From an uncultured Aliiroseovarius sp. (GTDB lineage Bacteria > Pseudomonadota > Alphaproteobacteria > Rhodobacterales > Rhodobacteraceae), in the NCBI RefSeq assembly GCF_947492455.1, contig NZ_CANLNB010000006.1, positions 1-64,000 of the forward strand: a stretch of DNA of 64,000 nt, given 5' to 3'. Under the pieces are notes generated by a model that worked only from the letters and a program-made list of their open reading frames with translations, was not told the DNA's origin and searched no databases. Shown one piece after another: positions 51,619 through 60,173 of the stretch. A program made the position numbers and the translations under genes. Position 1 is the stretch's first letter. Each line of letters opens with the position of its first letter.

Positions 51619-52854
51619 TCAACCATTGTCGCCGGATTTGTCCCGTAGCTTGCCAAACAGTCGCCCCATCGAGAAGGACGTGCGCGGCGTGTAGGTATAG
51701 GGTGTGCGATCTTCGCTGGTCGGGCGGCGCCGCATCCGTGCCACGCTGAAGGCGACAAGGACCAGATGTCCAAAGGCGACCATCGCGAACAGGGCGGGCG
51801 GGCCGAAGCTTTCGATCAGGTTGGACGCCAACAGGGGCGAGGCGATGGCCCCTACGGCGTAATAGAACATCAGAGCGGCGGAGAGCTCGACCCGTTCTTC
51901 GCTGCTGGCGAAGTCGTTTGCGTGTGCCGCCGCGACCGAGAAGATCGGGAAGGTGGTAAAGCCGAACAGGCCGGCGGCTAGAAACACGCCCGCGACACCG
52001 GATCCGGCGGCCATCACCGTGATCGCGCAGCTGGCAATGGCGGCAACGGACAGCCAGATCAGCACCCAGCGGCGGTCATACCGGTCGGCCAGCCATCCTG
52101 TCGGGAACTGCGCAAAGGCACCCCCCAGAACGAAGGCGGCCAGGAACCATGCCAGCTGGTGCGTCTGAAGCCCAACCTCGTTGCCGTAGATTGGGCCAAC
52201 CATCCGAAACGCGGCGGTTGTGATCCCTGAGGTCACCACCGCGGCCACCGCCAGCGGAGATCGACCCCACGCCAACGCTGGGCGCAGACGTGGCGCGCTT
52301 GGGGTGTGAGGCTCGCGGGTAGGGGTCAAGACCAAGGGCAGGATGGCCGCGCAGCAGGCAATGGCAAGGATGTTGTAGCTGATGTAATGAGCGGGTTCTA
52401 ATACAGCGATCAGCAATTGGGCGCTGAGCGATCCGCCCAGATCCACGATGCGATAACCTCCGGTCAGGCGCCCGCGCGTCTCGTTCGTGACGCGTGCGTT
52501 GATCCAGCTTTCAATCACCGTATAGCTGCCGGCGATGCACAGACCCGTCGCCATCCGCATCACCGCCCACGCATAGGGATCGATCCAAATCATATGCGCC
52601 AACAGCCCAATGGCCCCCAGCGCGGCAAATCCCGCAAATGTGCGGGCGTGTCCGACGGCCCCCATCAGCCGCGGCGCCCACCAGCACCCCACGAAGAACC
52701 CGATGAAATGCGCGGATCCTAATAGCCCCACCTGAGATTTCGTGAAGCCCAGCGTTAGCCCGGACACCGCATCCAAGGGTGCCGCCCCGCCCGAGCTAAG
52801 CTGAAGCAGCACGACGGACAGCAAAAGAGGGGTGAAGCTTAGAAACAATCGCAT
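51619..52854 (-). CDS. MFS transporter
   Basis: 411 residues with twelve predicted helices. Motif-A-like sequence occurs after helix 2 (GCWWAPRLMGAVGHAR) and a matching GWLADRYDRRWVLI loop in the second half, which is the typical MFS motif A. The overall layout resembles the YcaD-like branch of small-molecule exporters. Substrate unknown. Its start is 183 bp from the divergent ABC ATPase gene. Confidence 0.92.
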   Translation of the reverse strand: MRLFLSFTPLLLSVVLLQLSSGGAAPLDAVSGLTLGFTKSQVGLLGSAHFIGFFVGCWWAPRLMGAVGHARTFAGFAALGAIGLLAHMIWIDPYAWAVMRMATGLCIAGSYTVIESWINARVTNETRGRLTGGYRIVDLGGSLSAQLLIAVLEPAHYISYNILAIACCAAILPLVLTPTREPHTPSAPRLRPALAWGRSPLAVAAVVTSGITTAAFRMVGPIYGNEVGLQTHQLAWFLAAFVLGGAFAQFPTGWLADRYDRRWVLIWLSVAAIASCAITVMAAGSGVAGVFLAAGLFGFTTFPIFSVAAAHANDFASSEERVELSAALMFYYAVGAIASPLLASNLIESFGPPALFAMVAFGHLVLVAFSVARMRRRPTSEDRTPYTYTPRTSFSMGRLFGKLRDKSGDNG

Positions 52855-53037
52855 GGGGTACCTCGCGTCCCTTCAGCTTGGCAGCTTTGGCGCGCGTCTC
52901 CGTCCTGTCCGCGACCTCTTGCCCCTTTGGCTGTCGTTTTTCGCTGTTTCGCTTGCGGGGCGTCGGGGGGGCTGCTAAGCGAGGGAAACCTGATGGAAAC
53001 AATAGGATTTGCGTCAGAAGGTGGGAAGGCACTGTAG

Positions 53038-54129
53038 ATGGACATGACACTCCAAAGCACGGCGCGGTTGGAAGTGCGCGGGTTGAAGCGCAATTTTGGC
53101 GGGCTGGATGTTGTGCGCGAGGTCTCGCTGTCGCTTGAGGCTGGCCAGGTGACCGGGCTTCTGGGACCGTCCGGCTGCGGTAAGTCCACCACGCTGCGGA
53201 TCATCGCGGGTGTCGATCGCCAGACCGAAGGCGAGGTTTGGATCGACGGCGAAATGGTTGCAGGTCCCGGCGTGTTTGTCCCGCCCGAGAAACGCCATAT
53301 CGGCCTGATGTTTCAGGATTTTGCCCTGTTTCCGCACCTGTCTGTCGGCGACAACGTGGCTTTCGGTCTCACCGGCACCCGGACGGAAAAACGCCAGCGT
53401 GTCCATGTCCTTCTTGAGAAGGTCGGACTGCGCAATTTCGTCGACAAGTTCCCGCACGAGCTGTCGGGTGGCGAACAGCAACGGGTCGCTTTGGCGCGCG
53501 CGCTGGCGCCCAAACCCTCGATCATGCTGATGGACGAGCCGTTCTCGGGCCTCGATAATCGTTTGCGCGATGGGATCCGCGATGAGGCGCTCAGCATCCT
53601 GAAAGAGGAAGGCGCAGCCGTGCTTCTGGTGACGCACGAACCTGAAGAAGCGATGCGCATGGCCGACGAGATCGCCCTGATGCGCGCGGGCCAGATCGTG
53701 CAGCGCGGTGCGCCCTATAACCTTTATAATGCGCCGGTCGATCTGCAGGCCGCCGCCTTCTTTTCCGACGTCAATGTGATCTCGGGCACGGTGGATGGCG
53801 CGCTGACGCAAACCGCATTCGGCCAGTTTCTGGCGCCGGGCGTGCCGGACGGATCCAAAGTGGACATCGTCATCCGCCCGCAGCACCTGAAGATCGACTT
53901 CGATCGTGGCGGCGTCGGCCCCAGCCCGACACCTGATCACGGCGTTTGGGCCCGCGGGTTGGTCAAACGGGCGCGTTTTATCGGCAAGGAAAGCCTTGTG
54001 GAATTCCAGATGGAGCGGGATGGCAGCATCCTGACGGCCTCGGTCCCGTCTGTGTTCCTACCCAAACCGGAAACGCCCCTTTGGATCGCCATCCGCCGCG
54101 ACCGCTGCTTTGTGTTTCCGCGCCGCTGA
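53038..54129 (+). CDS. Orphan ABC ATPase of the Fe(III)/FbpC type
   Basis: 363 residues. Walker A GPSGCGKST, signature LSGGEQQRVALARAL, Walker B IMLMDEPFSGLD and the ADEIALMRAGQIVQ region; a C-terminal TOBE domain follows (about 280-360; VDIVIRPQHLKIDF). Best fit is the FbpC/PotA-like importer ATPases for ferric iron or similar. No permease or binding-protein gene is adjacent, so it is an orphan in this window. Immediately upstream of the tat operon with its own 216-bp gap. ATG at codon 3 is an alternative start. Confidence 0.92.
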   Translation: MDMTLQSTARLEVRGLKRNFGGLDVVREVSLSLEAGQVTGLLGPSGCGKSTTLRIIAGVDRQTEGEVWIDGEMVAGPGVFVPPEKRHIGLMFQDFALFPHLSVGDNVAFGLTGTRTEKRQRVHVLLEKVGLRNFVDKFPHELSGGEQQRVALARALAPKPSIMLMDEPFSGLDNRLRDGIRDEALSILKEEGAAVLLVTHEPEEAMRMADEIALMRAGQIVQRGAPYNLYNAPVDLQAAAFFSDVNVISGTVDGALTQTAFGQFLAPGVPDGSKVDIVIRPQHLKIDFDRGGVGPSPTPDHGVWARGLVKRARFIGKESLVEFQMERDGSILTASVPSVFLPKPETPLWIAIRRDRCFVFPRR

Positions 54130-54307
54130 TGTGACAGAATCGCCGCGCACCCGATGATCAAATTCGGCCCCTTGGTGGTGACTTATCTGACAGCTTGCTG
54201 ACATCACGCGTCAGATATCGCGAAAACCCTGCCGTTTTCGCAGTTTTTTCCCTTTGGGGCTTTGAACTTCCCGCGCGACACAATAAATGTTCAGGGCGAC
54301 ATATATG

Positions 54308-54329
54308 CGAAAGCTGCAATAAGCTTTCG
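54308..54329 (+). other. Hairpin in the tatA leader
   Basis: CGAAAGCT (54308-54315) pairs perfectly with AGCTTTCG (54322-54329), ending 16 bases before the tatA ATG and just before its GGGAGA Shine-Dalgarno. It could influence translation or mRNA stability. Confidence 0.45.
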
Positions 54330-54345
54330 GACTAGGGAGAAAAAT

Positions 54346-54561
54346 ATGCTCAACAATATCGGCCTTCCGGGCCTTCTGCTGATTGCCGTCGTGGTGCTGG
54401 TTCTGTTCGGCCGCGGCAAAATCTCGTCGCTGATGGGCGAAGTGGGCAAAGGCATCACCGCCTTCAAGAAAGGTGTTGATGACGGCAAGAAGGAAATCGA
54501 AGACGAAGCCGCTTCTGTTGCCAAGGACGTGACGCCCGAGGGCGAAAAAGACAAGGCGTAA
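54346..54561 (+). CDS. tatA: Sec-independent translocase protein TatA
   Basis: 71 residues. One N-terminal membrane helix ([19 protein letters not shown]), the FGRGK hinge and an amphipathic helix ([19 protein letters not shown]), as in TatA. It oligomerises to form the twin-arginine translocation pore. ATG 54346 has GGGAGA upstream and gives a normal length; longer starts are not supported. 24 bp before tatB. Confidence 0.95.
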   Translation: MLNNIGLPGLLLIAVVVLVLFGRGKISSLMGEVGKGITAFKKGVDDGKKEIEDEAASVAKDVTPEGEKDKA

Positions 54562-54585
54562 GCCGCCTAAGGAAAGGCGCTGCCT

Positions 54586-55170
54586 ATGTTCGATATCGGG
54601 TTTACCGAGCTTCTGGTCATCGGCGTGGTGGCCTTGATCGTGGTGGGTCCAAAGGACCTGCCCGGCATGTTCCGCACGCTTGGTCGCTTCACGGCGCGTG
54701 CGCGTCAGATGGGACGCGAATTCACGCAGGCGATGAACGACGCGGCGGATGAAAGCGGCATCAAGGATGTCTCCTCGACACTGAAGTCGGCCACATCGCC
54801 CAAGTCGATGGGGCTGGATGCGTTGAACAAAGCCGCTGAAGGGTTCGAGAAATGGGACCCCTCCAAGGCCTTGCGCGACCAGAAAGAGGCAGACGCTGCC
54901 CTGAAAGCCAAAGAGGCCGAAGAGCGCGCGAAGCTGGCGGAAGACACCACCAAGGTTGCAGAGAAAATCAGCACTGCCAGCGCGAAGCCTGCCGCCAAGG
55001 CAAAGGACGATGCGGCAGAGAAACCCGCAGCCAAGTCCAAACCCGCCAAGAAACCCGCTGCGAAAAAGCCCGCCACCAAGAAGGCGCCCGCCAAGACACC
55101 AGCCGCCAAGAAACCGGCTGCGAAGAAACCGGCGGCCAAGCCCAAATCCACGGACACATCTGACGCATGA
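54586..55170 (+). CDS. tatB: Sec-independent translocase protein TatB
   Basis: 194 residues. The N-terminal [20 protein letters not shown] helix and [15 protein letters not shown] hinge define TatB, the substrate-receptor partner of TatC. The C-terminal ~60 residues are a lysine/alanine/proline repeat of the KPAAKK kind, strongly basic and probably unstructured. It overlaps tatC by 4 bp (ATGA). The basic tail is opposite in charge to the acidic tail of the TatC encoded next. Confidence 0.95.
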   Translation: MFDIGFTELLVIGVVALIVVGPKDLPGMFRTLGRFTARARQMGREFTQAMNDAADESGIKDVSSTLKSATSPKSMGLDALNKAAEGFEKWDPSKALRDQKEADAALKAKEAEERAKLAEDTTKVAEKISTASAKPAAKAKDDAAEKPAAKSKPAKKPAAKKPATKKAPAKTPAAKKPAAKKPAAKPKSTDTSDA

Positions 55171-56117
55171 GCGACACTGACGAGATCGAAGACAGCTCGG
55201 CCCCGCTGATCGAGCATCTGGCCGAGCTGCGCACGCGGCTGATCCATTCCGCGATCGCTTTCATCATTGGCATGGTGATCTGCTTTACGGTCTGGAACCC
55301 GATTTTCAACTTTCTGACGGACCCGCTGTGTTCGACTATGGCCGAACGTGGTCAGGCCGATTGCGGACTGATCCTGATTAAACTGCAAGAAGGTTTCTTC
55401 GTCGCGGTCTCGATCTCGCTCTTCGGTGGGCTGGTGTTGTCCTTCCCCTATATCAGCTATCAGTTGTGGCGCTTTGTGGCGCCGGGCCTGTACAAAAACG
55501 AAAAAAGCGCGTTTCTGCCGTTCCTGTTCGCCTCGCCAATCATGTTCCTGTTGGGCGCAAGCTTTGCGTTCTATGTGGTCATGCCGCTGGCGTTCGACTT
55601 CTTCCTTGGCTTCCAGCAATCCGGCAATGTCGGCGAAACCGGGGTCGAGGCATCCATCGACTTCCAGGGCTCGGTGCAGGAATATCTGCGCCTGTCGATC
55701 AAGTTCATCGTGGCCTTTGGCCTCTGCTTTCAGCTGCCCGTGCTGCTGACCCTGATGGGGAAGGCTGGTCTGGTGTCTTCGCAAGGTCTGGCCGATGTGC
55801 GCAAATACGCCGTCGTGGGCATTCTGGTTCTGGCCGCTCTGGTCACGCCGCCCGATGTCATCACGCAGGTTATTCTGTTCGTTGTGGTCTATGGCCTTTA
55901 CGAGATTTCGATCCAGCTGGTGAAGCGGGTTGAAACCAAACGCGAGGCTGACTTGCGCGCGCAAGGCTTGTGGTTCGACGACGAGGACGAGGAAGCCGAA
56001 GACGAGCTGATGGCCGAGTTCGACGAGGACGAGGATGACGACGGTGACGACGACCCCGATGGTGGTCCGGATGACGATCCCGAGGATGATCCGGGCATGG
56101 TCGAAACCGGTCGCTGA
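55167..56117 (+). CDS. tatC: Sec-independent translocase protein TatC
   Basis: 316 residues. Six transmembrane helices with the conserved N-terminal [12 protein letters not shown] and the periplasmic loop region [14 protein letters not shown]; it binds the twin-arginine signal peptide. The C-terminal ~50 residues are extremely acidic, with runs of D and E ([20 protein letters not shown]), longer than in typical TatC. Coupled to tatB by ATGA overlap and followed by a strong terminator. Confidence 0.96.
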   Translation: MSDTDEIEDSSAPLIEHLAELRTRLIHSAIAFIIGMVICFTVWNPIFNFLTDPLCSTMAERGQADCGLILIKLQEGFFVAVSISLFGGLVLSFPYISYQLWRFVAPGLYKNEKSAFLPFLFASPIMFLLGASFAFYVVMPLAFDFFLGFQQSGNVGETGVEASIDFQGSVQEYLRLSIKFIVAFGLCFQLPVLLTLMGKAGLVSSQGLADVRKYAVVGILVLAALVTPPDVITQVILFVVVYGLYEISIQLVKRVETKREADLRAQGLWFDDEDEEAEDELMAEFDEDEDDDGDDDPDGGPDDDPEDDPGMVETGR

Positions 56118-56141
56118 TCCCGCATATGTCACAAGACACCA

Positions 56142-56168
56142 AAGCGCGCCCATCGGGCGCGCTTTTTT
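56142..56168 (+). terminator. Rho-independent terminator of tatABC
   Basis: AAGCGCGCCC (56142-56151) pairs perfectly with GGGCGCGCTT (56155-56164) around ATC and continues into four more T residues. Confidence 0.92.
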
Positions 56169-56255
56169 CATCTGCGGGGTGGCTTAGACCTTTAAAAGCC
56201 GCCCCATCCGCGCTTTAAAGGTTCAGGATTTTCGACCAGAAGAAGGACCATCCCC

Positions 56256-57101
56256 ATGGCGGATCAGGACATGATGAAACGCATTGCCGAGGCTTTGGAG
56301 CGCATGTCACCCGCACCGTTCGAAGCACCGGATTTTGACAGTGCTGACGCCTTCGTCTGGCATGTCTCGCCCGATCGGTTGGAGCCTGTCCAGAAGGTCT
56401 CGCGCGTGGCGTTGGAACTGCTGGTCGGCGTAAACCGCTCGCGCGATACGCTTTTGGAGAACACCCTGCAATTTGCCGACGGGCTGCCCGCAAACAACGC
56501 ACTGCTTTGGGGCGCACGGGGCATGGGGAAATCGTCCTTGGTTAAGGCCGTTCACGCCGAGGTTCTGAGCCGCGGAAAGCCTTTGAAGATCGTGGAATTA
56601 CAGCGCGAAGACCTACCATCTGTGGCGCGTCTTTTGAATCTTCTGCGCGGCTCGCAGCATCGCTTTTTGCTCTTCTGTGATGACCTCTCGTTCAGTCACG
56701 ACGACCAGCACTATAAGTCGCTGAAAGCCGTGCTGGATGGCGGGATCGAAGGCCGCCCAGACAACGTGGTCTTCTACGCCACCTCAAACCGCCGCCACCT
56801 GATGCCGCGCGATATGATCGAGAACGAACGCCAGTCGGCGATCAACCCGTCTGAGGCGGTGGAAGAAAAAGTCTCGCTGTCGGATCGTTTCGGCCTATGG
56901 CTGGGCTTCCATCCCTGTGATCAGGACGAATATCTGGCGATGATCCGCGGCTATTGTGCCGCCTATGGGGTCGAGATCGACGACGACACCCTGTGGGCCG
57001 AGGCCATTGAATGGCAAGCCACACGCGGCGCGCGTTCGGGCCGTGTGGCGTGGCAATACTTTACGGATCTGGCGGGGCGAAAGGGCGTCACGCTGGACTA
57101 A
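56256..57101 (+). CDS. DUF815 AAA-type ATPase
   Basis: 281 residues. Walker A GARGMGKSS (residues 86-94), Walker B-like FLLFCDDLSF, sensor region FYATSNRRHLMPRDM, and the family-typical ENERQSAINPSEAVEEKVSL. This is DUF815 (a conserved alpha/gammaproteobacterial P-loop ATPase). Its molecular target is unknown. Plus strand after the tat terminator. Confidence 0.92.
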   Translation: MADQDMMKRIAEALERMSPAPFEAPDFDSADAFVWHVSPDRLEPVQKVSRVALELLVGVNRSRDTLLENTLQFADGLPANNALLWGARGMGKSSLVKAVHAEVLSRGKPLKIVELQREDLPSVARLLNLLRGSQHRFLLFCDDLSFSHDDQHYKSLKAVLDGGIEGRPDNVVFYATSNRRHLMPRDMIENERQSAINPSEAVEEKVSLSDRFGLWLGFHPCDQDEYLAMIRGYCAAYGVEIDDDTLWAEAIEWQATRGARSGRVAWQYFTDLAGRKGVTLD

Positions 57102-57172
57102 GCCGGCCCCGTCAAAAGGCTTCTCAACCCATCGTGGCATGTTAAGCTTCGGTATCCAAAACCGAGGCTAAC

Positions 57173-58318
57173 ATGAAACGTATCGCCATTTTCTGTGACG
57201 GAACCTGGAATCGCTCCGACGCGCAAAATCCAACCCATGTGTTGCGCATTGCCCAAGCGATCCGCCCGACGGCGCGCGATGGCGTCACGCAGGTCGTGCA
57301 TTATCTGCCCGGCGTGGGCAGCGGTCAGGGCGTGACGAAACTGTCCAGATTCATGGACAAGGTGCTTGGCGGTGCGCTGGGCTGGGGTTTGGATGACCGC
57401 ATTCTGGAAGCCTACCGCGCGCTTCTGTTCACTTACGAGCCCGGCGACCAGATCTACATTTTCGGGTTTTCCCGCGGGGCCTACACCGCGCGCTCGCTTG
57501 CCGGCATGATCCGCACGGCGGGCATTCTGCCATCCAATCGGACCGATATGATTCCCGAAGCCATGCGCAGGTACCGCGCACGTGAAGGGCGTAAATCGCA
57601 CCCCGACAGCGAAAGCTCCATGGCCGCGCGCCTGTCCATGTCGCCCGATGTTGCCACCAGCCCCAAGGACGCAGAGTGGCGCAGGGCGCAGGGGATCGAC
57701 TGTCACCTGCTGGACATCACCTATGTCGGCGTCTGGGACACGGTGGGCGCGCTGGGGGTGCCCGCCTTCCTCGGGCCGCTCGCCCGGTTCCTGAATGCGC
57801 GCTACGCCTTTCACGATGCGGACCTGTCGCGATCCGTCGGTGCAGCACGACATGCGGTGGCGATTGACGAACGCCGCAAACACTTTCCACCCGCACTCTG
57901 GACCAATCTGGACAAGCTGAACGGAGAGATCACGGGCAGCACCTCGCGCTATCAGCAGCTATGGTTTGCGGGCAATCACGGGATTGTCGGGGGATCGGGC
58001 GCAGCCCCGGAACTGTCCGCATTTCCAACGGCGTGGATCGTCGCAGGCGCGCAGGAACGCGCGCTAGATTTCAACCCGTCGCGACTACAAGAGCTTCTGA
58101 CCGTCGCTGATGTGAACGCCGATGATCGCGGGGCAGCGCTGCAACCTGCGTGGCGCAATCTGTGGGGGCTTTTGCTGTGTGATCGTACCCTGCTGCGGGA
58201 TCCCGAAAGCCAAGACATCCCGGCCCGTCAGATATCAGGAGCCGCAAAAGAAAGGGCGCGCCAGACCTCTTATCGTCCGCGCACCCTTGATCCCGTCATT
58301 GAGGATCTTCTGAAGTAG
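57173..58318 (+). CDS. DUF2235 alpha/beta-hydrolase-like protein
   Basis: 381 residues. It begins MKRIAIFCDGTWNRSD and has the nucleophile elbow FGFSRGAYTARSLAG with Ser100, the DUF2235 hallmark; the GVWDTVGALGVP block with its aspartate and WFAGNHGIVGG with histidine complete a likely Ser-Asp-His triad. DUF2235 includes T6SS phospholipase effectors (Tle1) but also many housekeeping or phage-associated proteins. No VgrG, PAAR or immunity-like gene is adjacent, so an effector role is not supported. It converges on serS at a 9-bp gap. Confidence 0.88.
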   Translation: MKRIAIFCDGTWNRSDAQNPTHVLRIAQAIRPTARDGVTQVVHYLPGVGSGQGVTKLSRFMDKVLGGALGWGLDDRILEAYRALLFTYEPGDQIYIFGFSRGAYTARSLAGMIRTAGILPSNRTDMIPEAMRRYRAREGRKSHPDSESSMAARLSMSPDVATSPKDAEWRRAQGIDCHLLDITYVGVWDTVGALGVPAFLGPLARFLNARYAFHDADLSRSVGAARHAVAIDERRKHFPPALWTNLDKLNGEITGSTSRYQQLWFAGNHGIVGGSGAAPELSAFPTAWIVAGAQERALDFNPSRLQELLTVADVNADDRGAALQPAWRNLWGLLLCDRTLLRDPESQDIPARQISGAAKERARQTSYRPRTLDPVIEDLLK

Positions 58319-58327
58319 GTCAGTTGG

Positions 58328-59620
58328 TTAAACCAACTTGCCTTCAGCCGTGATCCGGGTTTTGCCGCCCAGATAGGGGTGTAGTGCCTCGGGCAGAGTG
58401 ACCGATCCGTCCTCTTCCTGACCGTTTTCCAGAACTGCGATCAGCGCACGGCCAACCGCAAGACCCGAGCCGTTCAGCGTGTGCAGGAACACCGGCTTGC
58501 CGCCCTCGGTGGGTTTCATTCGTGCGTTCATGCGACGCGCTTGGAAGTCACCACAGGTCGAGACCGAGCTGATCTCGCGATAGGTGTTCTGACCGGGCAG
58601 CCAGACCTCGATGTCGTGCGTGCGGATTGCGCCGAAGCCGATGTCGCCGGTGCACAGAACCACAGTGCGATAGGGCAGGCCAAGACGCTCCAGAATATCC
58701 TCGGCACAGCGGGTCATGCGCTTGTGTTCGGCCTCGCTCTCGTCGGGTTTGGTGATCGACACCATCTCGACCTTTTCAAACTGGTGCTGACGCAGCATAC
58801 CTGCCGTGTCGCGCCCAGCCGAGCCCGCTTCCGAGCGGAAACATTGGGTGTGGGCGACATAGCGGCGGGGCAGATAGCCTTCTTCGATCGTGGCACCGTT
58901 GACGATATTGGTCAGCGGCACTTCGGCAGTCGGCACCAGCCACCAGCCGTTGGTGGTCTGATAGCTGTCCTCGCCGAACTTCGGCAACTGGCCCGTTCCG
59001 CGCATCATGTCTTCCTTGACCAACACAGGCGTCCAGGTCTCGGTCAACTCGTTCTCATTGACGTGTACGTCCAGCATGAACTGGGCCAGAGCGCGGTGCA
59101 GGCGGGCGACGGCGCCCGACAGAACCATGAAGCGCGAGCCGGACAGCTTCGCGGCGGTTTCGAAATCCAGACCGTCCTGAACGGCGGGCAGTTCATAGTG
59201 CTCAACCGGCTTGAACGAGAATTCGCGCGGTGTGCCCCAGCGGTTGATCTCGACATTGTCGTCTTCGTCTTCGCCGTCCGGCACGTCGTCGGCCACGATG
59301 TTGGGCAGACCCATCAGCATGTCGGTCAGTTGCGCGTCGAGCTCTTTCGCTTGCTCGTTCAGGCTGGCGATCTCGGCCTTCTTCTCACCGACCAGTGCGC
59401 GCAGGCGTTCGAATTCAGCCTCGTCGCCAGACGCTTTCGCGGCCCCAACCGACTTGGCGGCCTTGTTGGCCTCGGCCTGTGCGGTTTCGGCGGCCAGAAT
59501 GGCGGCGCGACGATTTTCATCCAGCGACAAAACCTCGCCCGACAGTGCCGAAAGGCCCCGACGGGCCATAGCCTTGTCGAACGCTTCGGGGTTGTCGCGG
59601 ATCAGGCGGATATCATGCAT
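58328..59620 (-). CDS. serS: Seryl-tRNA synthetase
   Basis: 430 residues from ATG 59620. The N-terminal long coiled-coil tRNA-binding arm (about 30-100, rich in Ala, Lys, Glu) precedes the class II core: motif 2 [20 protein letters not shown] and motif 3 [14 protein letters not shown]. Charges tRNA-Ser, and also tRNA-Sec where present. A 17-bp palindrome (58322-58338) covers its stop codon. An in-frame upstream extension lacks similarity. It is oriented opposite to both its neighbours. Confidence 0.96.
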   Translation of the reverse strand: MHDIRLIRDNPEAFDKAMARRGLSALSGEVLSLDENRRAAILAAETAQAEANKAAKSVGAAKASGDEAEFERLRALVGEKKAEIASLNEQAKELDAQLTDMLMGLPNIVADDVPDGEDEDDNVEINRWGTPREFSFKPVEHYELPAVQDGLDFETAAKLSGSRFMVLSGAVARLHRALAQFMLDVHVNENELTETWTPVLVKEDMMRGTGQLPKFGEDSYQTTNGWWLVPTAEVPLTNIVNGATIEEGYLPRRYVAHTQCFRSEAGSAGRDTAGMLRQHQFEKVEMVSITKPDESEAEHKRMTRCAEDILERLGLPYRTVVLCTGDIGFGAIRTHDIEVWLPGQNTYREISSVSTCGDFQARRMNARMKPTEGGKPVFLHTLNGSGLAVGRALIAVLENGQEEDGSVTLPEALHPYLGGKTRITAEGKLV

Positions 59621-59785
59621 GGATCTGTCCTTTGATTTTACCTGACGCGCATATGCCAGATGGGCGCGCCGGGGGGAAGAGAAAACCACCCCCCTGCTTG
59701 CTGGACAACCCTCAGACCCCCATATAGGGTGCGCCGGACATTTGGGCGGACACAGGGACCAGCCCACGAAGAAAGGGACATAACG

Positions 59786-60115
59786 ATGTTTGTAACTCCT
59801 GCTTTTGCACAAGCCGCGGGCGCGCCTGCGGGCGGACTTCTGAACGGGATGCTGGTCCCGATGGTGCTGGTTTTCGCCATCATGTATTTCTTCATGATCC
59901 GCCCCCAGCAGAAGAAAATGAAAGAGCATCAGGCGATGCTGGGTGCGCTGCGCAAGGGCGACCAGATCGTCACGCAGGGCGGTGTGATCGGTAAGATCAC
60001 CAAGGTCAAAGATGACACCGAGGTTGAAGTCGAAATCGCATCGGGCGTGAAGGTCCGTATCGTGCGTGCGACCATCACGACCGTCATGGGCAAGACCGAG
60101 CCGGTCGAAAGCTGA
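59786..60115 (+). CDS. yajC: Preprotein translocase subunit YajC
   Basis: 109 residues. One membrane helix ([18 protein letters not shown]) followed by the family signature [14 protein letters not shown] and [17 protein letters not shown]. YajC associates with SecDF in the inner membrane. ATG 59786 has AAAGGGA upstream. The 58-bp gap to secDF suggests one transcript. Confidence 0.96.
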   Translation: MFVTPAFAQAAGAPAGGLLNGMLVPMVLVFAIMYFFMIRPQQKKMKEHQAMLGALRKGDQIVTQGGVIGKITKVKDDTEVEVEIASGVKVRIVRATITTVMGKTEPVES

Positions 60116-60173
60116 ACTGCGCGGGTTACCGACCCAACCAACTGAAGAGTAAGAATTTATAGGGCAGGGGCAC

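Noticed and set aside
54956-55160. KPAAKK-type repeats in tatB considered as a DNA repeat or CRISPR-like array
   Set aside because: The periodicity is that of an imperfect protein-level lysine/alanine/proline tail; there are no constant repeats with unique spacers.
57173-58318. DUF2235 protein as a type VI secretion phospholipase effector
   Set aside because: No VgrG, Hcp, PAAR, adaptor or immunity-like gene is adjacent; the family is broad and many members are not effectors.
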